Shown: positions 1 to 7,604, counted from the stretch's first letter. The stretch is DNA of 18,226 bases from Planctomycetaceae bacterium (GCA_020426065.1 JAGQQT010000015.1:1-18226), one strand, 5' to 3'. Numbers and translations are program-made. The notes: generated by a model not told the origin, from the letters alone.

Positions 1-20
1 ATTCTCGCACTGGCAAGCAC

Positions 21-1736
21 ATGTGGCACCGGGAATTGACCCGTTATCACTGGTTCGTGCTGATTGTGGCGGCTCTGGGCTGGTTGTTTGACACAATGGA
101 TCAGCAGTTGTTCAATCTGGCACGAATTCCCGCCATGAATGAGCTGCTGGCACCTGCGCCTGGCCAACTCCCTGATCGAGGAGAAGTGAACCGGTATGCC
201 GGGATCACAACCGCGATCTTCCTGATTGGCTGGGCGACGGGCGGGTTGTTCTTTGGAGTTTTGGGTGATCGCATCGGCCGGGCGAAAACCATGATGCTTA
301 CGATACTGGCGTATTCGCTCTGCACTGGATTGAGTGCCCTGTCGACAAATGTCTGGGACTTCTGTCTATACAGGTTTCTGACCGGGCTGGGAGTTGGAGG
401 AGAGTTTGCGGTCGGTGTTTCACTCGTGGCGGAAGTCATGCCTCGACGCGCCAGACCTTTTGCGCTGGGCCTCCTGCAGGCACTTTCCGCAGTAGGCAAT
501 ATTATGGCTGCATTGATCAGCATTGGACTGGGGCACCTGGAAGAAAGTGGTGTACTGGGACAGTGGCAGCTTGCCGGGATCACAATTACGGCATGGCGGG
601 CAATGTTTGTCGTGGGAACGCTGCCCGCGTTACTGGCACTGATTATCCGCCGTCGTCTCAAGGAGCCGGAACGCTGGCAGGCGATATCCAGCAAGACGGC
701 TGATGATGAGTTTGTTATTGAGGGGCATGTGGTCCACTCTGGTAAACAACAGGCTGGATCGTATGCGGAGTTGCTGGGAGACGCTCGCTGGAGACGACGG
801 GCGCTCGTCGGACTCGTAATGGCCACCAGTGGTGTGATTGGTGTCTGGGGGATCGGGTTTTTCAGTATCGACCTGAATCGCAGTGTCCTGAGAAAAGTGT
901 TTGAGCAGGAGTTGAGAGATTCTGGTGCGGCCAATCTCGATCGAGATGCATTGCGTCTGCTATTGGCAGATCCAAGCGGGTTTGATCAGTGGGCAGCACC
1001 ATTACGGCCCACTGATCTGCTGAATTCCTCCGCAACGGTCTCAGATGCCCAGCCGTTGCTGACAGCCATGCTCACGCTGCATCAGAAGGGAGAATCTGTC
1101 GAGATCGCCACTTTGCTGGACAGCCTGGATCAGCAGGGACAGACAGAGTCGGAACGGGCACACAGGCTGGAATACCTTTCAGGCGTTCCCGAGTCGAGCG
1201 GTTCCGATCAGCTCAGTAAGTCCATTCTGGATCGTTCCAAGGAACAGAATGGTCGGATGACCCGCTGGGCGGGATACACCTCCATGATGCTGAACATCGG
1301 AGCTTTTTTCGGCATTTACGGGTTCAGCATGCTGACCCATCACATTGGCCGCAAGCCAGCGTTTGCAGTTTCCTACATTGCAGCAGGCTTGAGCACAGCT
1401 TTGGTGTTTGCCTGCCTGAACGACATCACGGATGTTTTCTGGATGATTCCGCTAATGGGGTTCTGCCTGTTGTCTCTGTTCGGGGGATACGCGATCTATT
1501 TCCCGGAACTGTTCCCTACGCGTCTGCGGAGCACAGGAACTTCTTTCTGTTACAACGTGGGCCGTTTCATTGCCGCCAGCGGTCCGTTCACACTGGGCCT
1601 GCTGACCAGTGAAGTTTTTGCGTCCTATTCAGAACCAATGCGCTGGGCGGGTGTTTCCATGTGTAGCGTCTTCCTGCTGGGGCTGGCTGCACTTCCGTTT
1701 GCCCCTGAGACCCATGGCGAAGATCTCCCCGAATAA
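21..1736 (+). CDS. MFS transporter with large TM7-TM8 periplasmic insertion
   Basis: This is a 571-residue integral membrane transporter of the major facilitator superfamily, probably moving a small organic solute by proton or ion coupling; the substrate cannot be read. Motif A appears in the TM2-TM3 loop (GVLGDRIGRAK, about residues 79-89) and a degenerate copy lies after TM8 (HHIGRKPA, 440-447). The PELFPTRLRSTGT segment (495-507) is typical of the sugar/aromatic-acid branch. TM7 is near 260-283 and TM8 near 415-437; between them lies a soluble, mostly helical-looking stretch of roughly 130 residues, predicted periplasmic and absent from ordinary MFS proteins of about 400-450 residues. No good Shine-Dalgarno precedes the ATG and the frame stays open to the window edge, so the true start may lie upstream. 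A second MFS gene follows after 57 bases. Confidence 0.88.
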   Translation: MWHRELTRYHWFVLIVAALGWLFDTMDQQLFNLARIPAMNELLAPAPGQLPDRGEVNRYAGITTAIFLIGWATGGLFFGVLGDRIGRAKTMMLTILAYSLCTGLSALSTNVWDFCLYRFLTGLGVGGEFAVGVSLVAEVMPRRARPFALGLLQALSAVGNIMAALISIGLGHLEESGVLGQWQLAGITITAWRAMFVVGTLPALLALIIRRRLKEPERWQAISSKTADDEFVIEGHVVHSGKQQAGSYAELLGDARWRRRALVGLVMATSGVIGVWGIGFFSIDLNRSVLRKVFEQELRDSGAANLDRDALRLLLADPSGFDQWAAPLRPTDLLNSSATVSDAQPLLTAMLTLHQKGESVEIATLLDSLDQQGQTESERAHRLEYLSGVPESSGSDQLSKSILDRSKEQNGRMTRWAGYTSMMLNIGAFFGIYGFSMLTHHIGRKPAFAVSYIAAGLSTALVFACLNDITDVFWMIPLMGFCLLSLFGGYAIYFPELFPTRLRSTGTSFCYNVGRFIAASGPFTLGLLTSEVFASYSEPMRWAGVSMCSVFLLGLAALPFAPETHGEDLPE

Positions 1737-1793
1737 ACAACTGTCGATTCCCATCGGTATCGATTTATACCCCTATTTAAGAACCTGACTTCC

Positions 1794-3119
1794 ATGAGCA
1801 TGAAACTGACAAAAACCCAATGGTTGATTTGCGTGATTGCGTCGATTGGATTTGCCTTCGACATTTATGAGCTTCTGATGCTGCCACTGATCGTGAGACC
1901 GGCTCTCCAGGAATTAATTGGGGCCACCCCTGGAACACCGCTGTTTGAGCGTTGGGTGGGGTTGTTGTTCTTCGTGCCTGCCATGGTCGGAGGTGTATTT
2001 GGGCTCCTGGGAGGATATCTGACAGATCTATGGGGACGCAGACGAGTTTTGGTCGGCAGCATTCTGCTCTATGCATTTTCTGCCTGTGCGGCTGGATTCG
2101 CGACCTCCATTGAGATGTTGCTGGTTTTGAGGTGCACAACATTTATTGGTGTTTGTGTGGAGTTTGTAGCAGCCGTGGCCTGGCTGGCTGAGCTCTTTCC
2201 TGACCCGAAGCGTCGAGAGGCTGTGCTCGGGTTTACGCAGGCGTTCTCTTCTCTGGGGGGACTTCTGGTAACTGGTGCCAATTACATGTCGCTGCAATAC
2301 GGGGAGCTGTTGCCAGCGATTCATGGAGGTCATGAGGCCTGGAGATACACGCTCATTTCAGGAGTGATCCCCGCCCTCCCCTTGATTCTGATTCGTCCGT
2401 TCCTGCCTGAGTCACCCGAATGGGAGCGTAAAAAGAATGAGGGAAGTCTGCAGCGTCCAAGTCTGGCAGCACTGTTTTCGCCCAAATATCGTCGGACAAC
2501 GATTGTGACAACGATCATGTTTGCCTGCAGTTACGGCGTCGCTTTTGGAGCACTCCAGCATACACCCCGCATTGTCCCCTCAATGCCGGAAGTCCAGGCG
2601 ATGACTGCTGACAAGCCGGTTCCGGAGAAGAAGAAGATTGAGCAGGCTACCGCCGCTCACGTCAACTTTTATCAGGAGATTGGCGGATTGACTGGTCGCG
2701 TTTTATTTGCGATCTGTGCGATCTGGATTGTCAGTCGGCGTGGTCTGATCCGACTGTTTCAGATTCCTGGGTTGATTCTGATTCCTCTCGTGTACTTCTT
2801 CCCCGCTCGCGACAACCTGGAGCTCTTGAAGTGGGGGATCTTCGTGGCGGGTCTGTTAACGATTGCCCAGTTCAGTTTCTGGGGGAACTATCTGCCCCGA
2901 GTTTATCCTGTGCACTTGCGGGGAACCGGTGAAAGTTTTGCTGCCAACATTGGCGGACGAATGATCGGTACTTCGGCAGCGCTGGTGACAACAACCCTCA
3001 CTCCGCTCATGCCCAGTCATTCCACCGCACTGGCGGCAGGTTGTGTTGCACTCGCTGCCTACCTGGTTGGATCCATCGCGTGCTTCTGGCTGCCGGAACC
3101 TGCAGAAGAGGCAGAGTAA
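1794..3119 (+). CDS. MFS transporter, second of tandem pair
   Basis: This 441-residue major facilitator superfamily permease has about 12 predicted membrane helices. Motif A is visible in the TM2-TM3 loop (YLTDLWGRRRVL, residues 75-86), and the second half carries YLPRVYPVHLRGTGESFAAN (366-385), the counterpart of the PELFPTRLRSTGT segment in the upstream gene, so the two belong to the same broad branch and may be an old duplication. The TM7-TM8 region also has a charged linker (about 258-295) but far shorter than that of its neighbour. The start is ATG 1794; an in-frame ATG six bases later is an alternative, and neither has a strong ribosome binding site. It lies 57 bases after the first MFS gene on the same strand, so co-transcription is likely. 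The substrate is unknown. Confidence 0.88.
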   Translation: MSMKLTKTQWLICVIASIGFAFDIYELLMLPLIVRPALQELIGATPGTPLFERWVGLLFFVPAMVGGVFGLLGGYLTDLWGRRRVLVGSILLYAFSACAAGFATSIEMLLVLRCTTFIGVCVEFVAAVAWLAELFPDPKRREAVLGFTQAFSSLGGLLVTGANYMSLQYGELLPAIHGGHEAWRYTLISGVIPALPLILIRPFLPESPEWERKKNEGSLQRPSLAALFSPKYRRTTIVTTIMFACSYGVAFGALQHTPRIVPSMPEVQAMTADKPVPEKKKIEQATAAHVNFYQEIGGLTGRVLFAICAIWIVSRRGLIRLFQIPGLILIPLVYFFPARDNLELLKWGIFVAGLLTIAQFSFWGNYLPRVYPVHLRGTGESFAANIGGRMIGTSAALVTTTLTPLMPSHSTALAAGCVALAAYLVGSIACFWLPEPAEEAE

Positions 3120-3246
3120 ATATTGTGTTTACACAGGACCTGGAACAGCGTTGCTGTTGCCTGTCAGCAAAATGGGTTTCTGGTGTAATCGATCAGGCGA
3201 AAACAGTTCAAGGTTTGAATGATATCCCTGCAAAGGTACGCGCAAG
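3120..3246 (+). other. Gap between MFS pair and SLC13 gene with short hairpin
   Basis: The 127-base gap between the second MFS gene and the SLC13 permease holds one short perfect hairpin (AACAGC, loop GTT, GCTGTT, at 3144-3158). It has no following T-tract, so I do not call a terminator. AAAGG at 3232-3236 lies 10 bases before the next start codon and is a plausible ribosome binding site. I see no convincing promoter. Confidence 0.35.
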
Positions 3247-5040
3247 ATGGGGTGGGAAGCATGGATAGCACTGTCTGCAGTCATAGTGCTGCTGATCGGG
3301 CTGGCTCGAAACTGGGGGCCGCCCGAGTTCATTGTTCTGGCTGTCTTACTGTGTCTGATTACAGCTGGTGAGCTGACCGGCAGTCCGCGTCTTCCGTCTG
3401 CCTCTCAAGCGATTGCTGGTCTGGCGAATTCTGCAGTAGTCACTGTGGGAGCGCTGTTCATTGTTGTGGCCGGACTGACACAGACGGGAGCGATGACGCG
3501 CCTGGCCCGCCCCCTGATGGGGGGGACAAACGTGAGCATTGCCGGAGCTCAGGCTCGTGTGATTTTTCCCGTAGCCGGTATCAGCAGTTTCCTCAATAAC
3601 ACGCCGGTTGTGGCGATGTTTTTACCTGTGGTAAACGACTTATGCCGACGAACCGGGATCAGTCCTTCCAAGCTCTTTTTACCTCTGAGCATTGCCTCGA
3701 CACTGGGTGGGTTGTGTACCCTGATTGGCACCAGCACAAATCTGGTTGTCAGTGGTCTTGCAGCCAAAGAGCCATCTCTCGGTGAGCTCAGTATTTTTGA
3801 TCCTGCCTGGATTGGAATTCCCTGCTGTCTTTCCGGCCTGATTTATATCATCGTCTGTCAGCGCTGGCTGTTGCCAGATCGCAAACCGGTCATCAGTCGG
3901 AAGGATGATCCCCGTGAATACTGTGTTGAAATGTCCGTTCCAGTGAAGAGTCTGCTGATCGGTCAGACGGTTGAACAGGCAGGACTTCGTCATTTGCCTG
4001 GACTGTTTCTGGTTGAAATTGACCGGCAGGGAGAAGTATTGCCGGCGGTTGGTCCCCAGGAGAAACTGCGGGAAGGTGACCGTCTGGTTTTTGCGGGCCA
4101 TGTTGAGTCGATGGTTGATCTGCAAAAGATTGCCGGGCTTGTGCCGGCAATGGACTCAGTCTTCCGGCTCGGGACAGGACAGTCGGAGCGATCCCTGATT
4201 GAAGTTGTAGTGTCAGATCGCTGCCCGCTCCTGGGAAGTACGATTCGTGAAGGACACTTCCGCTCGGTTTATGATGCCGCTGTAATCGCCGTCGCCCGGA
4301 GCGGACGAAGAGTTGCAGGCCGAATCGGAGATGTTGTTCTGCAGGCTGGAGATACGCTCCTGGTGGAAGCGAGGCCTTCATTTGTTGAAGAGCTTCGAGA
4401 TTCTCCCGATTTCTACCTGGTCAGTGGTGTTGAGAACTCCATGCCGATACGTCATGGTCGGGCCAATCTCGCTCTGGGAATTCTGGCAGGCCTGATCCTG
4501 CTGGCTTCAATGGAATGGCTGGAGATGGTAACGGCCTCTCTGCTGGCAGCAATTCTGATGGTGGCAACGGGGTGCTGTTCATCTGGCCTGGCCAGAAAAA
4601 GTATTGACTGGTCTGTACTGCTGGTGATCGGTGGATCTTTGGGAGTGGGATTGGCTTTGGACCGCAGCGGAGCAGCCCTGGCGATTTCTCAAAGCATTAT
4701 CGGTGTGGCGGGCCAGAATCCCTGGCTGGTACTGGCTGCCGTTTACCTGACAACAATGCTTTTTACCGAATTGATTACCAATAACGCCGCTGCAGTACTG
4801 GTATTTCCCATCGCGATTACCTCGGCAAACTCATTGTCAGTCAACCAGATGCCCTTTGTCATGGCCGTGATGATGGCTGCGTCCGCCGGTTTTGCGACCC
4901 CGATTGGTTACCAGACCAGCTTGATGGTTTATGGTCCGGGTGGTTATCGTTTCAGTGATTACCTGAGATTCGGAATCCCGCTCGACCTGTTACTGATGGT
5001 GATCTGTGTAGTCCTGATTCCGGTCATCTGGCCCTTTTGA
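3247..5040 (+). CDS. SLC13-family permease with two TrkA_C (RCK_C) domains
   Basis: This 597-residue inner-membrane transporter belongs to the divalent anion:Na+ symporter (SLC13/DASS, CitMHS-like) group, whose members carry dicarboxylates, sulfate and related anions; the substrate is not readable. N-terminal helices run to about residue 208 and include FLNNTPVVAMFLPVV (115-129) and the SNT-type motif GTSTNLVVSG (161-170). A soluble cytosolic block (about 220-395) then holds two successive TrkA_C-like domains with the typical GDRLVFAG (277-284) and GDTLLVEA (368-375) strands, which in related proteins sense ligands or gate transport. The C-terminal helices repeat the core motifs: ELITNNAAAVLVFP (508-521) and ATPIGYQTSLMVYGPGGY (550-567). 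The domain order and length are normal for this bacterial subgroup. The start is ATG 3247. The gene is co-directional with the MFS pair, but any functional link is unproven. Confidence 0.9.
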   Translation: MGWEAWIALSAVIVLLIGLARNWGPPEFIVLAVLLCLITAGELTGSPRLPSASQAIAGLANSAVVTVGALFIVVAGLTQTGAMTRLARPLMGGTNVSIAGAQARVIFPVAGISSFLNNTPVVAMFLPVVNDLCRRTGISPSKLFLPLSIASTLGGLCTLIGTSTNLVVSGLAAKEPSLGELSIFDPAWIGIPCCLSGLIYIIVCQRWLLPDRKPVISRKDDPREYCVEMSVPVKSLLIGQTVEQAGLRHLPGLFLVEIDRQGEVLPAVGPQEKLREGDRLVFAGHVESMVDLQKIAGLVPAMDSVFRLGTGQSERSLIEVVVSDRCPLLGSTIREGHFRSVYDAAVIAVARSGRRVAGRIGDVVLQAGDTLLVEARPSFVEELRDSPDFYLVSGVENSMPIRHGRANLALGILAGLILLASMEWLEMVTASLLAAILMVATGCCSSGLARKSIDWSVLLVIGGSLGVGLALDRSGAALAISQSIIGVAGQNPWLVLAAVYLTTMLFTELITNNAAAVLVFPIAITSANSLSVNQMPFVMAVMMAASAGFATPIGYQTSLMVYGPGGYRFSDYLRFGIPLDLLLMVICVVLIPVIWPF

Positions 5041-5132
5041 ATCCATGGTTTAAATGAGGGGAAACATACTGCTGCTCAGAACCTTTCTTCCGTTGTTATT
5101 CTCCGATAAGATTGGTTAAAAGGAAATACGGT

Positions 5133-5249
5133 ATGAGCAAGAATCAGCGACAATCGGCCCGGAGACCGGCAACAAAGTTGCCGAATCTACAGAAGAAGAT
5201 GCAGAAAATCAGGATGCCCGGGAAACAGTCGGGCGGCAAGAAGAAGTAA
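5133..5249 (+). CDS. Small, highly basic hypothetical protein (38 aa)
   Basis: A short ORF starts at ATG 5133 behind a good Shine-Dalgarno-like AAAAGGAAA (5118-5126) and encodes 38 residues. Of these 13 are Lys or Arg and none is Asp or Glu, and it ends in GGKKK. The composition suggests a nucleic-acid- or ribosome-binding peptide, but I recognise no family. It lies about 90 bases after the SLC13 gene and converges with the cation transporter gene on the other strand (16 bases between stops). It could be a chance ORF; the ribosome binding site and the strong charge bias are the only support. Confidence 0.45.
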   Translation: MSKNQRQSARRPATKLPNLQKKMQKIRMPGKQSGGKKK

Positions 5250-5265
5250 CAAATCCCGGCATCAT

Positions 5266-5895
5266 TTAATCGGCAGGCAGTTCGGAACACTCGGCATCTT
5301 CTGCCTCTTCCAGGGTTTCGTATCCCTCGCGAAGAATGAGAGCGGCAATGACCAGTGCCGCTACGGAATCGATCCACCATATCTGCCAGAGAGCATGTGC
5401 GCCCAGGCCGACCAGCAGTGCAATCGACAACAGCAGGCAGGCGAGTGTTTCTTTGGAATCGGCTACCAGGCTGCGGCTTCCAATCGCCTTACCAAGACGA
5501 TACTTGAGCAAAAACAGAACTGGCATCACGATCAGTGAAGCAATTGCCAGACCAATCCCCATCGGACTGGTTTCTGGCACCTCCTTCTGGTAGAGGGCGT
5601 AACCTGAGTCAAGAATCACGTATCCACCAAGAATAAAAAATGAGTAACCAACCAGCCGCGCTGCCTTCTGCTCAACCTGCTCGATCTCTTCTTCATCTGC
5701 AGTGGGATCATACTTCCAGAATCGCCAGACGATGACCATGCCTGAGAGTGATTCGATAAAACTGTCCAGACCGAAGCCCAGGAGAGCGTTACTCCCTGAG
5801 AGTGCCGCTCCCCACATTGCCACTCCTCCTTCCAGCATGTTGTAAATGACTGTAAAGAAGGCGAGAGCAAGGGCTCTGGATTTTGTCGACTTCAT
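5266..5895 (-). CDS. CDF/TMEM163-like cation transporter
   Basis: This 209-residue membrane protein has about six helices and matches the transmembrane part of the cation diffusion facilitator (CDF) fold, without the C-terminal cytosolic domain of classical members such as FieF or CzcD (about 290-310 residues). TM2 carries GLDSFIESLSG (42-52), where D44 and E48 occupy the usual HxxxD/DxxxD metal positions. TM5 carries ADSKETLAC (145-153), where E149 and C153 stand at the positions of the canonical His and Asp. This divergent pattern fits bacterial proteins resembling animal TMEM163. The likely role is efflux of Zn2+ or another divalent cation, but the ion is a guess. An acidic, His-free stretch (DPTADEEEIEQVEQ, 63-76) lies between TM2 and TM3. 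The gene stands alone on the minus strand, between the 38-residue ORF and the SEC-C region. Confidence 0.82.
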   Translation of the reverse strand: MKSTKSRALALAFFTVIYNMLEGGVAMWGAALSGSNALLGFGLDSFIESLSGMVIVWRFWKYDPTADEEEIEQVEQKAARLVGYSFFILGGYVILDSGYALYQKEVPETSPMGIGLAIASLIVMPVLFLLKYRLGKAIGSRSLVADSKETLACLLLSIALLVGLGAHALWQIWWIDSVAALVIAALILREGYETLEEAEDAECSELPAD

Positions 5896-6068
5896 TCCGG
5901 TGAGCCTTCAACTGGATTGTTTTTATCCGGTGATCACGCCCATTTTATCGATTTGCCGAACTTTTTTCAGGTAGCGGTGTCAGTGAGAAAAACCATAAAC
6001 ATGAAAGAGGTGCCCCATGCGACACACAAACGAAGACCATTTCGACGAACAGTTGTTTTTTTGAGACG
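5896..6068. other. Intergenic region upstream of cation transporter and SEC-C ORF
   Basis: This stretch between divergent reading directions must hold the promoter of the minus-strand cation transporter and probably that of the plus-strand SEC-C region; I cannot assign -10/-35 boxes with confidence. A seven-T run lies at 6056-6062. A short basic plus-strand frame starts at ATG 6001 and ends at TGA 6070-6072, overlapping the next ATG at 6069; it may be a broken 5' part of the SEC-C gene or chance. Minus-strand ORFs across this area show no family features. Confidence 0.4.
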
Positions 6069-6136
6069 ATGAGTAAGCGGCGTAACGGCCCCAAAAGAAT
6101 TGAACAGGGCCGTCCGAAACGCAGGTCAAGCGTGGA

Positions 6137-6253
6137 GTGCGGATAGTCCACGGCAGCAAGTTGCTGGAGGAAAAGCTCGGCAGAAATGATCTCTGCCCCT
6201 GCGGTTCTGGCAAACGCTTCAAAAAGTGTTGTCTCTCGAAAGGCTGCTTTTGA
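6137..6253 (+). CDS. Short SEC-C metal-binding motif protein (5' part possibly frame-disrupted)
   Basis: This frame encodes [18 protein letters not shown] (residues 15-32 if read from GTG 6137), a textbook SEC-C motif. The CPCGSG...CC pattern binds Zn2+ in SecA tails and in many small proteins. Read from GTG 6137 it gives 38 residues and a TGA stop at 6251-6253. The frame is closed upstream by TGA 6101-6103, contains no ATG and has no convincing ribosome binding site at GTG 6137. A basic frame shifted by one base starts at ATG 6069 ([20 protein letters not shown]...) and stops at 6144-6146; together they look like one small SEC-C protein split by a frameshift, sequencing error or unusual decoding. 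The SEC-C call is firm; the start and intactness are not. A terminator follows 44 bases downstream. Confidence 0.55.
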   Translation: MRIVHGSKLLEEKLGRNDLCPCGSGKRFKKCCLSKGCF

Positions 6254-6297
6254 TGGAGTGAACCGGGAACACTACTTTCAGGGAATGAACACCCTCT

Positions 6298-6331
6298 ACC
6301 CGCTCGGTTCAAGTCAGCCGAGCGGGTTTTT
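6298..6331 (+). terminator. Intrinsic (Rho-independent) terminator
   Basis: A perfect 10-base inverted repeat, ACCCGCTCGG (6298-6307) and CCGAGCGGGT (6318-6327), encloses a 10-base loop and is followed at once by a run of T (6327-6331). It would end transcripts of the SEC-C region on the plus strand. It finishes 27 bases before the first RNA-repair gene, so it could also act as a leader hairpin of that operon. The hairpin itself is certain; its regulatory role is inference. Confidence 0.85.
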
Positions 6332-6346
6332 GTATTTGGGATCTCC

Positions 6347-6355
6347 AGGAGGTGA
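6347..6355 (+). promoter_or_regulatory. Strong Shine-Dalgarno of first RNA-repair gene
   Basis: AGGAGGTGA is nearly a full anti-16S match, six bases (measured from AGGAGG) before ATG 6359. It fixes the start of the kinase gene and is the strongest ribosome binding site I noticed in the window, which suggests efficient translation once the operon is transcribed. Confidence 0.85.
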
Positions 6356-6358
6356 GTC

Positions 6359-6805
6359 ATGGAGGCAGTTCTCTTCATCGGTCTGCAGGCGTCTGGAAAA
6401 TCATCCTTCTACAAAGAAAAGTTTTTTTCAACGCACGTTCGTATCAGCCTCGATCTGTTAAGAACTCGCAACCGGGAACGGCAATTGCTGGCAGTGTGCC
6501 TGAAGACCCGGCAGCCTGTTGTGATCGATAATACCAATCCGACTCGGCAGGAGCGTGCCCGTTATATCCAGACTGTCACGTCTTCCGGGTATTCCATAAC
6601 TGGGTACTATTTTCGGTCCAGGGTTGAGGAATGTCTCACACGCAATCAACAACGTTGCAATCAGGTTCCAGAAGTTGGCATCCTGTCCACCGCGAAAAAA
6701 CTGGAGTTGCCAACACTGGATGAAGGCTTTGATATTCTGAAGTATGTACAACTGACAAAATCCGGTTTTGTCATCGAAGAGTGGCTTCAGCAGGATGACT
6801 GCTGA
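6359..6805 (+). CDS. P-loop polynucleotide-kinase-like protein (stand-alone)
   Basis: This 148-residue AAA_33/T4-Pnkp-like P-loop kinase has Walker A GLQASGKS (residues 8-15). It has LDLLR (31-35), where D32 and R35 match the general base and phosphate-binding Arg of T4 Pnkp, then VVIDNTNPTRQERARY (54-69) and a lid-like FRSRVEECLTRNQQR (85-99) with basic residues. The expected activity is ATP-dependent phosphorylation of a 5'-OH RNA or DNA end, although relatives can be predicted kinases with other substrates. The start is fixed by the AGGAGGTGA site. It is the first of five co-directional genes and is followed after 20 bases by the Thg1-like gene. Its kinase fold is repeated in the C-terminal half of the last gene of the cluster, so the operon carries two kinases. 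Confidence 0.85.
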   Translation: MEAVLFIGLQASGKSSFYKEKFFSTHVRISLDLLRTRNRERQLLAVCLKTRQPVVIDNTNPTRQERARYIQTVTSSGYSITGYYFRSRVEECLTRNQQRCNQVPEVGILSTAKKLELPTLDEGFDILKYVQLTKSGFVIEEWLQQDDC

Positions 6806-6825
6806 AGAGGGAAGGATGAATTGAT

Positions 6826-7602
6826 ATGAAGTTTGATGACCTTGACAGGAAGATGCGGGTCTTTGAGACCTCAGCTGATCTTTGTGTTTTGCCTGAATTA
6901 TTCATGGTTGCACGTCTGGATGGTCGAAGTTTCACTCGGCTGACCAAGGACGCAGGCCAGTTTGAGGTCCCATTTGATTTCCGTTTTCGTGATCTGATGG
7001 TTTCTACAGTCGAGGCCTTGATGAAATGCGGTTTTCGGGTGATTTACGCTTACACGGAGAGTGATGAGATTTCACTGCTCTTCGATCCTGAGGAACAACT
7101 CTTCGGCAGGAAGCTGCGCAAATACAATTCGACACTTGCGGGTGAAGCCAGTGCCCGGTTTTCACTCAAACTGGGGCAACCTGCCTGTTTCGACTGCCGG
7201 ATTTCGCAGTTACCCACGATTCAGTTGGTTGTGGATTACTTTCGCTGGCGGAATGAAGATGCTGCTCGGAACGCCTTGAGTGCCTGGTGTTACTGGACGC
7301 TTCGTAAGGATGGACATAACGAGCAGCAGGCCACGAAACGATTGCTGGGGCTTTCGGTGAATCAGAAAAACGAACTGTTGTTTCAATACGGGATCAATTT
7401 CAATGATCTTCCGAACTGGCAAAAGAGGGGGATCGGACTGTATTGGGAAGAGCATGATAAGCCTTCTGTGAATCCGATCACTCTGGAGAAAGTCAATGCT
7501 CGTCGCCGGCAGATCTGTATCGACTACGATCTGCCAATGAAGGAAGATTACAGCCAGTTTGTTCGATCAATCATTTGCAAATCTCAAACACAAGGAGCCT
7601 GA
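6826..7602 (+). CDS. thg1: Thg1-like 3'-5' nucleotidyltransferase (TLP)
   Basis: This 258-residue member of the tRNA-His guanylyltransferase family adds nucleotides to RNA 5' ends in the 3'-5' direction. The palm motifs are intact: ARLDGRSF (29-36) with metal ligand D32, and [12 protein letters not shown] (75-86) with D80 and E81. The block [14 protein letters not shown] (99-112) is also family-typical. The eukaryotic HINN element is replaced by [20 protein letters not shown] (138-157), as in bacterial and archaeal Thg1-like proteins. Such TLPs repair 5'-truncated tRNAs by templated addition rather than adding G-1 to tRNA-His. The start is ATG 6826, with GAAGG (6811-6815) upstream. It sits between kinase and ligase genes, with only two bases to the ligase start, which supports a role in rebuilding damaged RNA 5' ends. 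Confidence 0.93.
   Translation: MKFDDLDRKMRVFETSADLCVLPELFMVARLDGRSFTRLTKDAGQFEVPFDFRFRDLMVSTVEALMKCGFRVIYAYTESDEISLLFDPEEQLFGRKLRKYNSTLAGEASARFSLKLGQPACFDCRISQLPTIQLVVDYFRWRNEDAARNALSAWCYWTLRKDGHNEQQATKRLLGLSVNQKNELLFQYGINFNDLPNWQKRGIGLYWEEHDKPSVNPITLEKVNARRRQICIDYDLPMKEDYSQFVRSIICKSQTQGA
7592..7597 (+). promoter_or_regulatory. Ribosome binding site that sets the RNA ligase start
   Basis: AAGGAG lies inside the last codons of the Thg1-like gene, seven bases before ATG 7605. It argues for this start rather than the in-frame ATG at 7575, which would overlap the upstream gene by 28 bases and add ten residues without family similarity. Confidence 0.75.
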
Positions 7603-7604
7603 CG

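Noticed and set aside
101..934. 277-residue minus-strand ORF
   Set aside because: It lies wholly inside the first MFS gene in an antisense frame, is rich in Ser/Pro/Arg as expected for antisense reading, and shows no motif.
3679..4381. Two minus-strand ORFs of 148 and 162 residues
   Set aside because: They are antisense to the SLC13 permease, whose motifs are convincing; the ORFs have no recognisable domain or ribosome binding site.
5093..5121. Possible promoter TTGTTA-N17-TTAAAA before the 38-residue ORF
   Set aside because: The -10 box matches only half of the consensus and would place the transcript start beyond the ribosome binding site.
5217..5235. GCCCG...CGGGC hairpin inside the 38-residue ORF as a terminator for the cation transporter
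   Set aside because: The stem is only five bases and the nearest T-rich run on the minus strand is several bases away, so it is too weak to call.
5945..6378. Minus-strand ORFs of 68 and 132 residues over the SEC-C region
   Set aside because: They run antisense across the terminator and the SEC-C motif and have no family features.
6186..6461. 91-residue plus-strand ORF
   Set aside because: It runs through the terminator and overlaps the kinase gene; the SEC-C frame and the kinase frame explain this sequence better.
7575..7604. Extended start of the RNA ligase at ATG 7575
   Set aside because: It would overlap the Thg1-like gene by 28 bases and has no ribosome binding site; ATG 7605 has AAGGAG at the right distance.
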